Shown here: one piece after another, positions 43,528 to 54,779 of the stretch
Numbering within the stretch: position 1 is the stretch's first letter
Layout: every line of letters begins with the position of its first letter
Assembly: GCA_963920635.1 (NCBI GenBank)
Contig: OY987308.1
Location: 27,590,096 to 27,654,095 of the forward strand
DNA length: 64,000 bases
Direction: 5' to 3'
Source of the DNA: Pseudeuparius sepicola
Taxonomy: Eukaryota > Arthropoda > Insecta > Coleoptera > Anthribidae
Notes under the pieces: generated by a model
Database searches by the model: none
The model's input: the letters and a program-made list of their open reading frames with translations, nothing else
What the model was told of the DNA's origin: nothing
Translations under genes and position numbers: made by a program

Positions 43528-43869
43528 TGTATGAGCAACCCACCTTCAATGAGTTTTTCTACAAAATGTCAAAGTCCTGATCAAAGAACATATTTACATA
43601 TTTGACCCTGTGGATTTTGAACAATAAAAGATAAAGAAAATCTTTTCCTACAAGAATTGTTGAGAATGATAAGGACTTTCAATATAAAAATGGTATATAT
43701 TTCTGGGAGAATAATATCGATGACGTCAAAGCGGCCATTAAAGCTAACGGTCATAACTGGACCTTAGTATGTTCCTTTTAAGAACCCCATTTCGAAATTT
43801 TATTTTGAGTTTTCGTGTTCCCGTTGTAGGCCTGGGACGTCAAGTTTCGTTCACCGTGTACAGTTTATT
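43528..43869. other. intergenic DNA
   Basis: Nothing recognised. Confidence 0.35.
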
Positions 43870-44360
43870 TGTTATTATTTATTTATTACAAAAATAATTA
43901 CAAAAGGTTATTGATATCTAGTTCCTAGATTCAGTTCCTTAATACAAAATAATGCACCTAGGTGCTTTCGCATCTGTATGTGCATATTGTGTCTTAATCT
44001 ACTTATGCTAAACTGTGTAATACTGCATACAGATTAAAAAGAAAGACACAGAAAAAAAAGAAAAAAGAAATGTTATGAAAGTAATTTCTTTATGTGCTCT
44101 TATGCAGCTGCATGTACATTTTTATGAAATTATCAAAAAAATCTATTTTATATTTTGGTTACTGTTTTAGTTACATTCGACATGCTATATGGTGTCCTAA
44201 ACAAAAGTTAAAGAAATTAATGGAAGTTCTCTTGAATGTACGCTTTACAGACTGTCCTAAACCTTTTAATTTTTTTATAGTATGTGGGATGTTGTTATAA
44301 ACTTGGGATGCCCTTAAGTTAAAGAGAGGTTTTAGTAGATATTTATTAAATAATGTCATT
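43870..44360 (-). mobile_element. possible 3' fragment of a LINE
   Basis: The minus strand reads LRASQVYNNIPHTIKKLKGL, similar in layout to the post-RT segment of LINE ORF2 (fnxLPxxIKxL). It ends in a TAATAAATAAATAATAAC tail. Only this stretch is recognisable. Confidence 0.4.
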
Positions 44361-44389
44361 TAAAGTCGAATCAAACGTCCCCCTTTAGT

Positions 44390-44760
44390 ATCTCGGAAAC
44401 GGTCGCAACCCGTAAAAACGAACTCCCCATAATCGAAAATTAAGCAGCCCGGATTACGTCTAACCGCCGCCGCCGCGTCTCGGCGACCTCCGCCGCAGCC
44501 GCCGCCGCCGCCGCCGCCCCCGGAGCCGCGGGCCCGGGGGGCGGCGCCTCTCGGGGGCGGCGCCTACGCCCCGCCCCCGGCCCTCTAGACGGCGGTTAAT
44601 TGTTTTTTTCGGCCGGGGAAGGAGTTGCCCGCCCGCGATTGGACGGGGCGGTATCGACCCTCCGACTTTTTTTTCGCGGCGAAAAGTCCGAATTTTTCGG
44701 TCTTCGGGGACGTCTCCTTGAAGTATTAATTTAGGGGCGTCCGGGGCGCCGTGCGTCATA
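44390..44760. promoter_or_regulatory. isolated CpG island with (CCG)n
   Basis: A strongly GC-rich block with GCCGCCGCCGCCGCCGCC, a GGGCGGCGCC repeat and CCCCGCCCCC, in AT-rich surroundings. A 99-codon minus-strand frame is compositional (poly-Arg/Pro). It may mark the promoter or first exon of an unseen gene. Confidence 0.35.
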
Positions 44761-44984
44761 ATGCACGGCTAAAAGGGGTTGGAGCGACGAAAAATTGATA
44801 ATGGAGATTCTCCCGAAAGTCGGGTATTATATGTGAGGTTTTTGTGTTTCGATTTTTTTTAATATCGCAAAATATTGATACATCAAAAAAGACGATACGG
44901 CCCTGTACCAAGTTAGAACTCGATACGCTACTAAATGCAAAATTTTATTTCCAACAAAAACTATCTCTTGACTTTTTTTTTATA

Positions 44985-46138
44985 TACAGGGTGATTCAGT
45001 TTTATTCTTGGACATCTTAACAGGTGATATGAAACCAAAAAATAGCCGCACTTTCTTCTGTAAACTATATCTTCTTAAGGCCTTAGGGGTGTTAAAGTTG
45101 TAAAAAATATGTGGACTTTATTGATTATTTACCAAACTAGTTGAGATATTTAAGTCATATTATTTGGTGCACGTTATAACGGCATGGTTAGCATGAAACT
45201 TATTAATAACAAACACCTTTAACAACCAGTGGCGGAGAAATGGGTAATTACAGTACAATTGTTTTTAGAGAAAAATGAATCACCTTGTATTGCAATTTTA
45301 ATTGTAAACAAACGTTCTCGTCGTATTTTTTCATGTTTCATGGTTTCATAGCAAATTTGATTTTTTCGTATTATTTCGAGGTATTTCTGAAAAATTAATT
45401 TAAAAATTCGCTCCATAAGTAAGACTTAAAATAAAAAAAATGAGTTTCTTACTTTAAATACAATAACTTTTCAATAAACTTACCCATTCAAGGTTTTACT
45501 TTTCAACATAGAGAGTGTAACATTAATTTTATCTTCCTTAAATGTTTTAGACCCTGTATCTTCAAAAGTATAGTCTTAAAGAGGTAAGTTTATTTTAAAA
45601 AGTTACGTTATTTAAAGTAGTAAACACATTTTTTTCTACTTAGAGTGTTACTTATGGAGCGAACTTTTAAGTTACTATTTTAGAAATATACCCCGAAATA
45701 ATACCTACCATAAAATCAAATTTGCTATGAAACCATGACACATAATAATACAAAACACATAATAATATGGAAAAGTGCTAGAATTAAAATTTACATAAGG
45801 GATTGAATTCATTTTATTGCTATACAATGTTATTCATTTTTTTCTAAAAACAATAATTGTACTAATTACCCCACTTCCCTGCCACTGGTTGTTCAAGCTG
45901 TTCGATATTAAGAGGTCTTATATGTTAACCAATGCCGTTATAACGTGTAGCAAATATCTCAACTATTAGTTTGGTAAATATCCAATAAAGTCCACATATT
46001 TCTTACAACTTTAACACCGTAGATATAAATTTTTTATAAGGCCTTAAAAAGATATAGTTTATACAAGAAAGTGCGGTTATTTTTTGGTTTTCTATCACCT
46101 GTTGAAGTGTCCCAGAATAAGACTGAAACACCCCATAG
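44985..46138. mobile_element. 1.15-kb foldback transposon with TACAGGGTGATT ends
   Basis: Almost the whole element is an inverted repeat with its centre near 45.54 kb. Left words GATATGAAACCAAAAAATAG, AAGGCCTTA, GTCC/GTGGACTTTATTG, ACGTTATAACGGCAT, CAACCAGTGGC and GGTTTCATAGCAAATTTGAT recur inverted at right. Arms are about 500 bp. TA lies at both edges. No coding capacity. Confidence 0.88.
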
Positions 46139-46737
46139 GTAAATATGTCCAAATTCGTTTTCATTCATAAAGAGAAATAAAAATCAAATCATTTTTCCAA
46201 AAAAACATTATTATAACTGATTCACCCTGTATATTTCTACCTTGAAAGACTGGAATTTTTAATAGTGTCGATATTCCTAAACCCGTGTGCCCAATTTTGC
46301 CTGCAATTTCGGAATGTCATTATTGTCCTACAAAATGATTTTTAATCAAAACAGGCTAAACAAGTGTGTAGGACCCTAAATAATTTAACGACGTTTCCAT
46401 TTGCGGTGCCAGCCGGCCGCCAAATTCAATAATATAACCCCCAATTCGCGCTGAATGGTTAAACCTATCGACGTTCGGAGTGATTTTCCGTGTACGGTAC
46501 AAATTTCGATTTTATTATATAATGAACCCAAGCATAGTGGTTAACCTGGGAACACCCTGTGGACGCCCTCTAGTCGTAACATAGCGAAAGATGGCTCATC
46601 CTACCTATCACATTTTATAGTACCTACCTACTTTTTTTCCCACATGATTTTTGTAAATTGTAAGTTGGACTGTGACCTAACATTATTCATTTCCCTAAAT
46701 TAATGTATTCATTATATTATTGTTTGTCCGAAAATCA
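46139..46737. other. intergenic DNA
   Basis: No gene. A TTCACCCTGTATA word at 46222 is a relic element end. Confidence 0.4.
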
Positions 46738-46745
46738 TATAAAAC

Positions 46746-47785
46746 CAGGGACTCTTTAAAATAAGGGGACCCAGCATGTCGCAGTCTATCACATAGGAAA
46801 AGTGAAGCCTTGCGGGGAAGTTTGTTTTCTGTAGATTCCAAGGAGACCACAAGGGGGCTGGTACAAGGTTATACAATATGTCTGTGTCCAACTGCCATCA
46901 GGTTTTATGTGATAAGATAGTGCCATAGATTCCAAAGGAGGCAAAATATTTCCCATCATAGTTCACAATTTTTTAAGTTTTCTAACTTCCAAATAGTCAA
47001 TTAAAGGTAATGCGGCCGCCTGTATAGTAGTCCTAATAATTGCAACCAGATTTTTCTTGTCTCACCTTTAGTAATCCTACAATTCTCATTGGGCATTACG
47101 TATAAGTAGGTAGTTCGAAACAAATCGTATTTCGAAAATTTTAAATTATTAAGCAGGTAGCTTCAGTCAGGTCTTTTTTTAAACAGTTTTTATCTACAAC
47201 TATAAGTTTATTTTACGTTTGTGAGGTACCTTGGGAGACAAATAAAATTACAAAATTTTATAATGAGCACCGAGAAAAACTACATCATTAGAACTACTAG
47301 TCCTAATCTTATTAGTCCATCCCGAAATCTGTGAAAGTTCTTTGGGAAGATACATTCAACAAGGGAAGAAAGTTCAAGTATGTACCTACCTATTATACCT
47401 ACATATTACATATGATTTGAGGAACCTGGTAACAAGGTGCGATAGCCACAAATTCGCAAATAAGCAAAATCGGCACTGACTTACCATACTTATATTACTT
47501 AAATTCCTGGAAATAATTGCAGGAAACCAAATTCAAATATAAAATAAATTTGATTCATTTGGCACTTGCCATATTCTGTGTTCGTTGACAGAGCATTGTC
47601 TAATTTTTAGAAATCATGCATGGAAACCATTATTAATTTTTACTAACAATCAAAGTACCTGCTATATTCATAGATTCTCCAATAAAATGGCATACTTGGC
47701 ATTATTGAGACCATTAGAATGAGGAAAGAAACGGCCTCACTTTGGAAAGTATAATGCTGGGTCCCCTTACTTTAAAGGGTCCCTG
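46746..47785. mobile_element. hAT-like non-autonomous element, copy 1
   Basis: Terminal inverted repeats CAGGGACTCTTTAAA.TAAGG / ...TTACTTTAAAGGGTCCCTG are flanked by a perfect 8-bp target duplication, TATAAAAC (46738-46745 and 47786-47793). A CAG-start end with 8-bp duplication is typical of hAT elements. Length 1040 bp, with no transposase frame. Confidence 0.9.
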
Positions 47786-47793
47786 TATAAAAC

Positions 47794-48563
47794 AAACCCT
47801 GGTACGTCAGCAGTACCATGATTCTCACATTTCAATTATTATAACTTTTGCAATGGTTATGGAAAAAAGAAAAGAACATGGTGAATTTTTTGATACTTTG
47901 AAATAAACACACAAACAAAAATTAATGGTAAAACCTCACGATTTTAATTTTCTACGCCACTGTCCCAGAAAAATCTTAGTATGCGCCGCGACGCCGACCG
48001 ACGCCTGTGCCGTGGACTTCGCGTGGACTCGCAATGAGCACCGGAGTGTGAGCCGTATCCGAAATCGGCGATTCCGATTGTTTTTCGGCGCACCCTTGAT
48101 TTTTCGGGGGGAGGGCAGAAGACATGCAGAAATTATTCTTTGTGCGGGGGTTTCCCCGGGGACGCTGATGCCGCCCTCGACATAGGGCACACCCTATTTA
48201 ATGAGGGGTATGTTTTAATCAAGAGACAAAACTGCAGGAGCGATAAAATACGGACTATAATTTATAGGAGAGGCGAGAAACTGGCAGTAAAAATTTTGTT
48301 AGTAGCTTTATTGCATTATGGGGGTTGTTTTGTACAGTTCTGATATATTTTGTGAGCCATGTTTTATGAAATAAGTATATAATGAAAGCGAAAAGCGAAA
48401 GGTTATTTAATGCCAAAATCGCGTCTGGAGGTCAAATTAAGCAGTGATTATTTTATAAATTTACAAGCTCACAATTCCAAAGCCAAATTTAAAAAGGTAA
48501 ACCCTTTCGCACTGAGCGCCTCAATATTAAGTTAAATTCTGCAAATTTTCCTCCAGTATCAAA
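47794..48563. other. intergenic DNA with a GC-rich block at 47.95-48.2 kb
   Basis: Open frames at 47925-48190 on both strands are compositional. No gene is supported. Confidence 0.35.
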
Positions 48564-49397
48564 TATCGATGGTCTAGCTTACAAAGGTGCTAAGTAACAA
48601 TTTTGGGCAAAAAGTGTTAATTGGTTCACATATATCACCGCAGACACTACTATCCTGCAAACACATGTGTTAAGTAAAAACTGCAACTTTTATCATTGTA
48701 GCGCCATCTTTCGAAAGGGATAACTACTTCGTGAAGGCAGGTTTCTACAACTTATGTGTCAAGAACATTTAGAACATTTGCACTTGTAACTTAAACCTTT
48801 ACAATTGGTATAAGTAGTTACTTAGCACATTTGTGCCGTGGTAAATGTCACCAAAAGTGAGGTTAGTTTTCGCTGCCATTTTTCGGTTAATGTCTAAAAA
48901 GTTTGTGTCTTGATTGTTAGCAGTTTAATTAGTAATAATGAGTTCAAGAACCATTCAGATAATGAAGAATGCTCTTAAAATCGAATGAAGAGCCCCTGAA
49001 GTAAAGCGAGGTAAATTATAATGCTTTTAATAAAATGCTAGGTTAGGTCGTTGTGGTACGTTATCTTAGATAGATTATTAGATATTTGTATTTGTGGCAA
49101 TAAAGATTACATTGTGAATGAGGTATTAACTTATTTAACAAAAAATTTTGGTACTACAAAGGTGTTAAGTAACGCACTTGCAAAATAATAGTTTTTAAAT
49201 TATTGCTGTATCCACTAACAATTTGAGGCTTTTTATAGCATAAGGAAGGTGTTAAGGGATCACAAAATCTACACAAAATTGTTGGTAGATGTAAACAACA
49301 AAATATAATTTTGGTAAGATCTCAAATTTTAAATTTCTATTATTGGAAAACTAATAATTTTGCACTAAGCACCTTTGTACGCTAGACCATCGATACG
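48562..49397. mobile_element. non-autonomous element with ATCGATGGTCTAGC ends
   Basis: ATCGATGGTCTAGCTTACAA and AAGGTGCTAAGT at the left are mirrored by CTTAGTGC.../GTACGCTAGACCATCGAT at the right. Inside, GGTGTTAAGTAAC-like words recur at least four times in both orientations. No coding capacity. Confidence 0.75.
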
Positions 49398-49741
49398 GAC
49401 ATTATTACCTATATAGTGCTTACAATAAGCTCGTATACGAAATGCGAAACAACAAAAAGCCTTCAAAAAATAAAAATAATATTATAAAAATGATAAAATA
49501 TAATCTTGAAACTACATCAAAATAATCTAAGGGACAAGGATAAAAATTATGAAATAAAACACAATTTCCTGCTACATTTTTTTTATGTTATAGCTGTATA
49601 CTCTTAATAGACTTATAGGTATGTGTTAAAATTCACAAAAGAATTAAGAAATTCTTCAAATTTACATAGTTTCCTTCAGAAAAAAATATACATGTTTTTG
49701 TAACACATAATTAACAATAATAAAGCAACATTAAATAATAA

Positions 49742-49981
49742 TTAATACAGAGGATTACCACCACGACTGTTAACAACCGGTCTGCATCTGCGAGGCATAC
49801 TCAGAATTAAGTTATCAATGTCATGTTGTTCAATTTCGTTCCATTCATTTAAATTGCACTCGAATAGTTGTTGGTCAGTTTGAAACACTCTTGCGGATGT
49901 GTTAAAAGTTTCTGCAACATCTCTTTGCGAAAATCCAGCCTCCAACATGCCAATAGCACGTAACATCGTTTCACGTTCCAA
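49742..49981 (-). pseudogene. internally deleted Tc1-like transposase
   Basis: Residues 1-29 match the first helix-turn-helix of Tc1 transposases (RAIGMLEAGFSQRDVAETFN). The last ~35 match the C-terminal end (WNEIEQHDIDNLILSMPRRC, then VVNSRGG). The catalytic core between them is missing although the frame is open, so this is a short non-autonomous relic. Terminal repeats were not identified. Confidence 0.8.
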
Positions 49982-50284
49982 ATTATGTATCTATGCTTCA
50001 TAAAATGTTTAAAATCAAACCAAAATTGCCCAGCACTAAATGACAAACACTTATTAAATTAAGAAGGTTTTTCGTTTGAATTTTAAAAACTATATGCAAT
50101 GTTTTCTTAATGTAAAAAAACCCAAAACTGTTTGCATTATCAGTTGCTAACGGCTTATAGTCGTATTATTATTACTTTTAATATTTAAATACGAAATAAT
50201 TAAGAAAATATGCGAATTTTTGTATCGTCAGAGGCAGCTTATTTGTCCGAAAAAACTTTTAATTCCACCAAAAAACCCTTCCCG

Positions 50285-50490
50285 CATAGACGAGAGCAGA
50301 AAGAACCCCCGCAAGCCACCCCTTTGCCCCCCGCCTTCATCCAGTAGGCGCTGCGAAGCAATTTCCTGGACGCTGATTGGCCGATTCCCGTGGGAATAGA
50401 GCGCCGCCGTCGGTCGGAGGCCGCGTCGCGACGCCCGGCGTCGAAGTCGCCCGGTCGCCGCCGGAACGTTTTTAAGGGGTCGGTGTAGGG
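50285..50490. promoter_or_regulatory. CpG island, promoter-like
   Basis: A CpG-rich 200-bp block with GCTGATTGGCCGAT (inverted CCAAT box) and GCGCCGCCGTCGG, in AT-rich surroundings. It could be a TATA-less promoter. No downstream first exon was recognised. Confidence 0.35.
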
Positions 50491-50869
50491 AGAATTTGAT
50501 CGTTGGATGGGAAAATTGTCGACGATTTTGGTTTTTTTATGTTTTTTTACAGTGGGGTAGTAGGTAGTAAGATAAGAGAGAATTTGCTAAGAAAAAGATA
50601 CAATCATTGAAAGTTAAATTCGATAAATTTGCAACGAAGGCAAAATAATAGTACCTAATTGCTAATTGCATTCAGTTGCTTCTTGGATTACTCCTAGTTT
50701 GGAGTATTGTGAGGGATGAGAATCATTATTGTTATTATATTTGGATTTTGGAAGATAATTTAACAACTGCAAATAATTTAATTATTCAGTGTTTAGGAGT
50801 AATTTGACAACCAAACTTATTAAATAAAAATTATAAATAACTTGCCTTTTTGTTATTTGAAAAATAAAA

Positions 50870-50930
50870 AAAAGTAGGCACGATCGGGATTTGAACACGG
50901 GCGCCAAATTTAAATCTCAAGATATCAACT
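50870..50930 (-). repeat. tRNA-like B-box relic
   Basis: The minus strand has GTGTTCAAATCCCGATCGTG (pol III B-box consensus) followed by CCTACTTTTTTTT. No proper tRNA fold is found. It may be a SINE fragment. Confidence 0.35.
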
Positions 50931-50949
50931 TGGTATAAATTTGATAAAA

Positions 50950-51505
50950 AAAAACACTTTAAATTGATTGTTTACATATTATATAGCTCATGGTTTTACA
51001 ACACGGTTAATAATCTACGAGAATGAAAGTCACATTTTCGAGGGCTTTTAGTGCATTCAGATATATCTACCGGTAACATTTTCGTAAATGTCAATTATTT
51101 ATTATTTGCGTGCCTAGATACTACTAAATTCGAATGAATAAAAGGATAAAACTTCCCGATTTTAAGGTGGTTACGTTTAATTATGTAAAATTGTTAGGTA
51201 TAACACTTTCCAAACAGTCCAAACCAAAAACACTTTAAATTGATTGTTTACATATTATATAGCTCATGGTTTTACAACACGGTTAATAATCTACGAGAAT
51301 GAAAGTCACATTTTCGAGGGCTTTTAGTGCATTCAGATATATCTACCGGTAACATTTTCGTAAATGTCAATTATTTATTATTTGCGTGCCTAGATACTAC
51401 TAAATTCGAATGAATAAAAGGATAAAACTTCCCGATTTTAAGGTGGTTACGTTTAATTATGTAAAATTGTTAGGTATAACACTTTCCAAACAGTCCAAAC
51501 CAAAA
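50950..51505. repeat. perfect tandem duplication, 276-bp unit
   Basis: Two head-to-tail copies, identical throughout by eye (50950-51229 against 51226-51505). The unit contains TTTACATATTATATAGCTCA, CTACCGGTAACATTTTCG and GGTATAACACTTTCC. It is either very recent or an assembly artefact. Confidence 0.95.
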
Positions 51506-53149
51506 TCAATTTTACCCTGGAAGACTGTGTAGGAACAAAATCTCTTTTGATGGCCTTAACCCACTTTTCCCTTGAAATGTGTTTAGGGAGGAAAAAGCGG
51601 ACACTTTAGGACCGCCCTTGCAGTTGGGAACGGAACACGTCCACGGCATGATTTAAATAAGTCCGAAACAAACTAAAACCTTTATACTAAAATTGAATTT
51701 TAATCACTTTATTCTGAATCATTGCTGTTTTACCACATTATTAATAAAACTCCACGTCCTATATTACTAAAAAAACACAGTCCAACACGCAATAAACACA
51801 ACAAACGTTCTTTAAAACAGGAAAATCGCCAGACAAGTAAACGTAAACAACTACAAAAAGCTACCTCCCTGTGATGACGTAGTGACGTTTCGCATCGCCA
51901 GCTGGCAGGCCTTTATCATTGCGACGGTGCCGCTTTGACTCCTTCATGGGATTATTTATTCAAAGATTAGATATTACATAATTATTACATAATAACGAAT
52001 TCATAGAGAGTGATGTTGAACTAGCCATTGACAGGGGTCTTCAAGTATCATAAACAATAATTCCACACCGACAAAAGTTGCCCAATCACATTGCGACCCT
52101 GCTTGACCAAACCCCGACCCCCGTTTCGAATCAATCATCCCATCCCTCTTAAGCCAGGACCAGAGGCCACTATGATTTATGGAAAATATTACCGGGAGCC
52201 CTCGGAAAAGAAGAATTTTCGTTCTCGCCGTCCTTTGGGAACGGGCCGGCGCGTCGACCAATGGCGACCGGGCTACGAAAATTAGAAGTCGTCGCTCGAC
52301 GGCGCCAGTGGCGTAGCGCAGGTCGATTTTCGCCTGTCTGAGGGGGGAGTTTCTCTAATTCAACGGCGTAATCGAAAAAGTTCGCTTTTTAAGGCGAAGG
52401 GCATTCCGCGGGGAGTTCGCCCACATATTATGGGTGCGAGTTCCTATACTCCAGAGGGTTAAATAATATTTCATTTCTTGTTCGGTCGAGGGCTGTAGCA
52501 TGTAAGGGTGATTTATTATTTTTCTCGCAGCCGCGGGAAAGTTCTAATATGTTCGGGGCGAAATATAACAAATACGCTTGCCGATAGGGGATGCTAAAAC
52601 CTATTAAACCTGGCAGCCGCCCTTGACGGCACCTATCCGATTACATGAAGGGGGTTGACTCACGTATACTCCTCGGGGGGTTTAGTCTCGTAACAGTTTT
52701 TGCGCTAAAAATATCCGAGGAAGTAAAAAGAAGCGGGAAACACATTCTAGTTTTGTATTCAGGGGAGTGTATACAAATGTATACACCTACACTACAGTTC
52801 GTATGCTCAAGGGAGATACAGCGTAGCGTTGGGGAAAAATCTCCAAATGGGGGATAGAGCCCCGCGTTTTTTTCTTCGTTTTACTTTTTTACTTTCGTAA
52901 ATGAAATGTTTCTAAATGTACCTAAGTGCATTGTTCTGCCAGGCCAGAGCTTGAAAAGTTTTAATCCCAAACAACTTCTCGTTTCTCTGTGTGTGTGGTC
53001 CTCTGGCCCCTAGGTCTTGTTTAAAAATGCATGCGGACCACATCATTTCCACCGTGAAAATTGTCTGTCCCCCCGCAAATTTACATATAAGGTGGCTGCA
53101 GAGGGCATTTCGTATTCATTGTCTACAATTTTATTTTGCAATTTTTCAG
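51506..53149. other. intergenic or intronic DNA with a GC-rich part
   Basis: 52.1-52.7 kb is CpG-richer and has a CCAAT word at 52259. Several overlapping frames lack motifs. If the terminal exon at 53150 is real, this stretch would be its intron or upstream region. Confidence 0.35.
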
Positions 53150-53423
53150 GGGTATGGACTGTCGGCGAGGAAGAAAACAAAAGCGCTGCTCTATTGTATA
53201 TTATATATTATGCCGTTGCCGATGCCAAAGGTCCGATGTGTTTGGGTGGTGCGATTATCGGCACAAACATGAGTTCTCGACGCAGCGTCCCTCCAAGCCT
53301 CGGAGGCCGCAAAAGTCGGCACACGGCGGTGGAAGCAGCTCGATGTCGATTTCGAGATCGATTACTTCAGAGCAACCGCCGTATGATGGAAAATCTGAAA
53401 GTACACCAGGCCTACATTACTAA
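53150..53423 (+). CDS. candidate terminal exon of an unidentified gene
   Basis: A good acceptor (GCAATTTTTCAG) opens a 91-codon frame. It reads GMDCRRGRKQKRCSIVYYI, LCRCRCQRSDVFGWCDYRHK, a Pro/Arg/Lys segment and SAHGGGSSSMSISRSITSE to a TAA stop. An AATAAA follows 33 bases later. The Ser/Gly/Pro-rich end looks like a cytoplasmic tail. I recognise no family. The other two + frames are also partly open, which lowers confidence, and no upstream partner exon was found. Confidence 0.4.
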
Positions 53424-53610
53424 GATACTAATATGATGTATAATATGAAATATTTTAATAAAAAAATAGCTTCGAACTAGGTACCTACCTATATTTTGCA
53501 TCTGACTTAAGAAAACAACTAGATCTAATTATTTAGCACAGTGGCTAGTAATTATAGAACATTACCTATTTGGAATTTGCAAATTTTTAATTACCTATAT
53601 GTGTATTATA

Positions 53611-54478
53611 AAGGGTGTTTTTTTTTAGAGGCGGAGAACTTTAAATTGGCAACACTGTTTCCTGCGACAGCCGATTTGACAGTTCTTGTTTTTTTTAATC
53701 AGTGTGGTTTGGCAATTTATCATGAATAGACTGACGCCGGAGCAACGTTTGCAAATTGTTCAAAATTATTCTGAAAAAAATTGTTCAATTCAAGAAACAC
53801 ATTGGGCATTACATGAGTTTAATGGTGCTCATAATCGTCCTTCCAAGCGATTAAATCGAGAAACTATGGATCGTTTTCGCAATACGTTTACTCTAAACCT
53901 AAACGATAATACGCATCCCGTAAGACGTCATACAGTGCGCACAAAACAAGCGATTGCAAGCGGTACTGAGACATGATCACTAACTTTTTCGTGCCTCAAT
54001 TGGAAGGCAGTAATGTTGCAGACATGTAGTTTCAGCAGGACGGGGCCACATGCCACACAGCGAGCGATAAAATTAATTTACTGACAGAAACTTTTGACCT
54101 ACGATTAATTTCACGAAATTGGCCTCCTTAACTGACCACCTCGTTCGTGCGATTTGACGCCATTAGATTATTTTCTTTGGAGATATGTAAAGTCACATGT
54201 CTACGCCGATAAACCAGAAACAACTCAGCACTGGAAAGCCAATATTCGACGCGTTATTGCCGAAATACAGCCTGATTTACAGCTAAGAGTGTGTGAAAAT
54301 TGGACCTCCAAATTATGCCATGTACGCGCCAGCCGCGGAGGCCAGATGCCCGAAATCATATTCAAACATTAATGCCAAAGAATTATCTTTCAAATAAAGA
54401 TAATTTCATGGATATTAAAAACACTTTTGTATGTTTTATTTCAATTTAAAGTTCTCCGCCTCTAAAAAAAACACCCTT
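53611..54478 (+). mobile_element. internally deleted mariner-like (IS630/Tc1 superfamily) element
   Basis: Terminal inverted repeats of ~37 bp (AAGGGTGTTTTTTTT-AGAGGCGGAGAACTTTAAATTG) bound 868 bp with TA-rich flanks. The transposase begins at 53722 (MNRLTPEQRLQIVQNYSEKN), then jumps to its C-terminal part: FQQDGATCHTA, a TGA within N-PPRSCDLTPLDYFLW, and ENWTSKL...SRGGQMPEIIF. The first catalytic Asp region is deleted and stops are present, so it is non-autonomous. Confidence 0.9.
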
Positions 54479-54779
54479 ATTAAATCTATAAAAAGAGTAT
54501 ATTTTCTTTACATGACATCCAATTTATTTTAAATATTCTTAAATTATCTATTAGTATTCTTATTTCTGTGATGAGTATTTCATTAAATAATAATATTAAT
54601 CCTCTATAAACAGTTGATTTTATCCAAACGACGTGTTATATTCATCTAAGTAAAAACTTTTTATATATCATGATAAAATTATTTTATTTTTCACGTAAAA
54701 AAATTGGAAATATAAAATTTTTCATTTCATAAATAAAAATAAACGTATTTCTTGGTATATTTTCATTAACACTTACTTA

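Noticed and set aside
44460..44759. 99-codon minus-strand open frame over the CCG island
   Set aside because: Poly-Arg/Pro/Gly tail arises from the triplet repeat; no supporting features.
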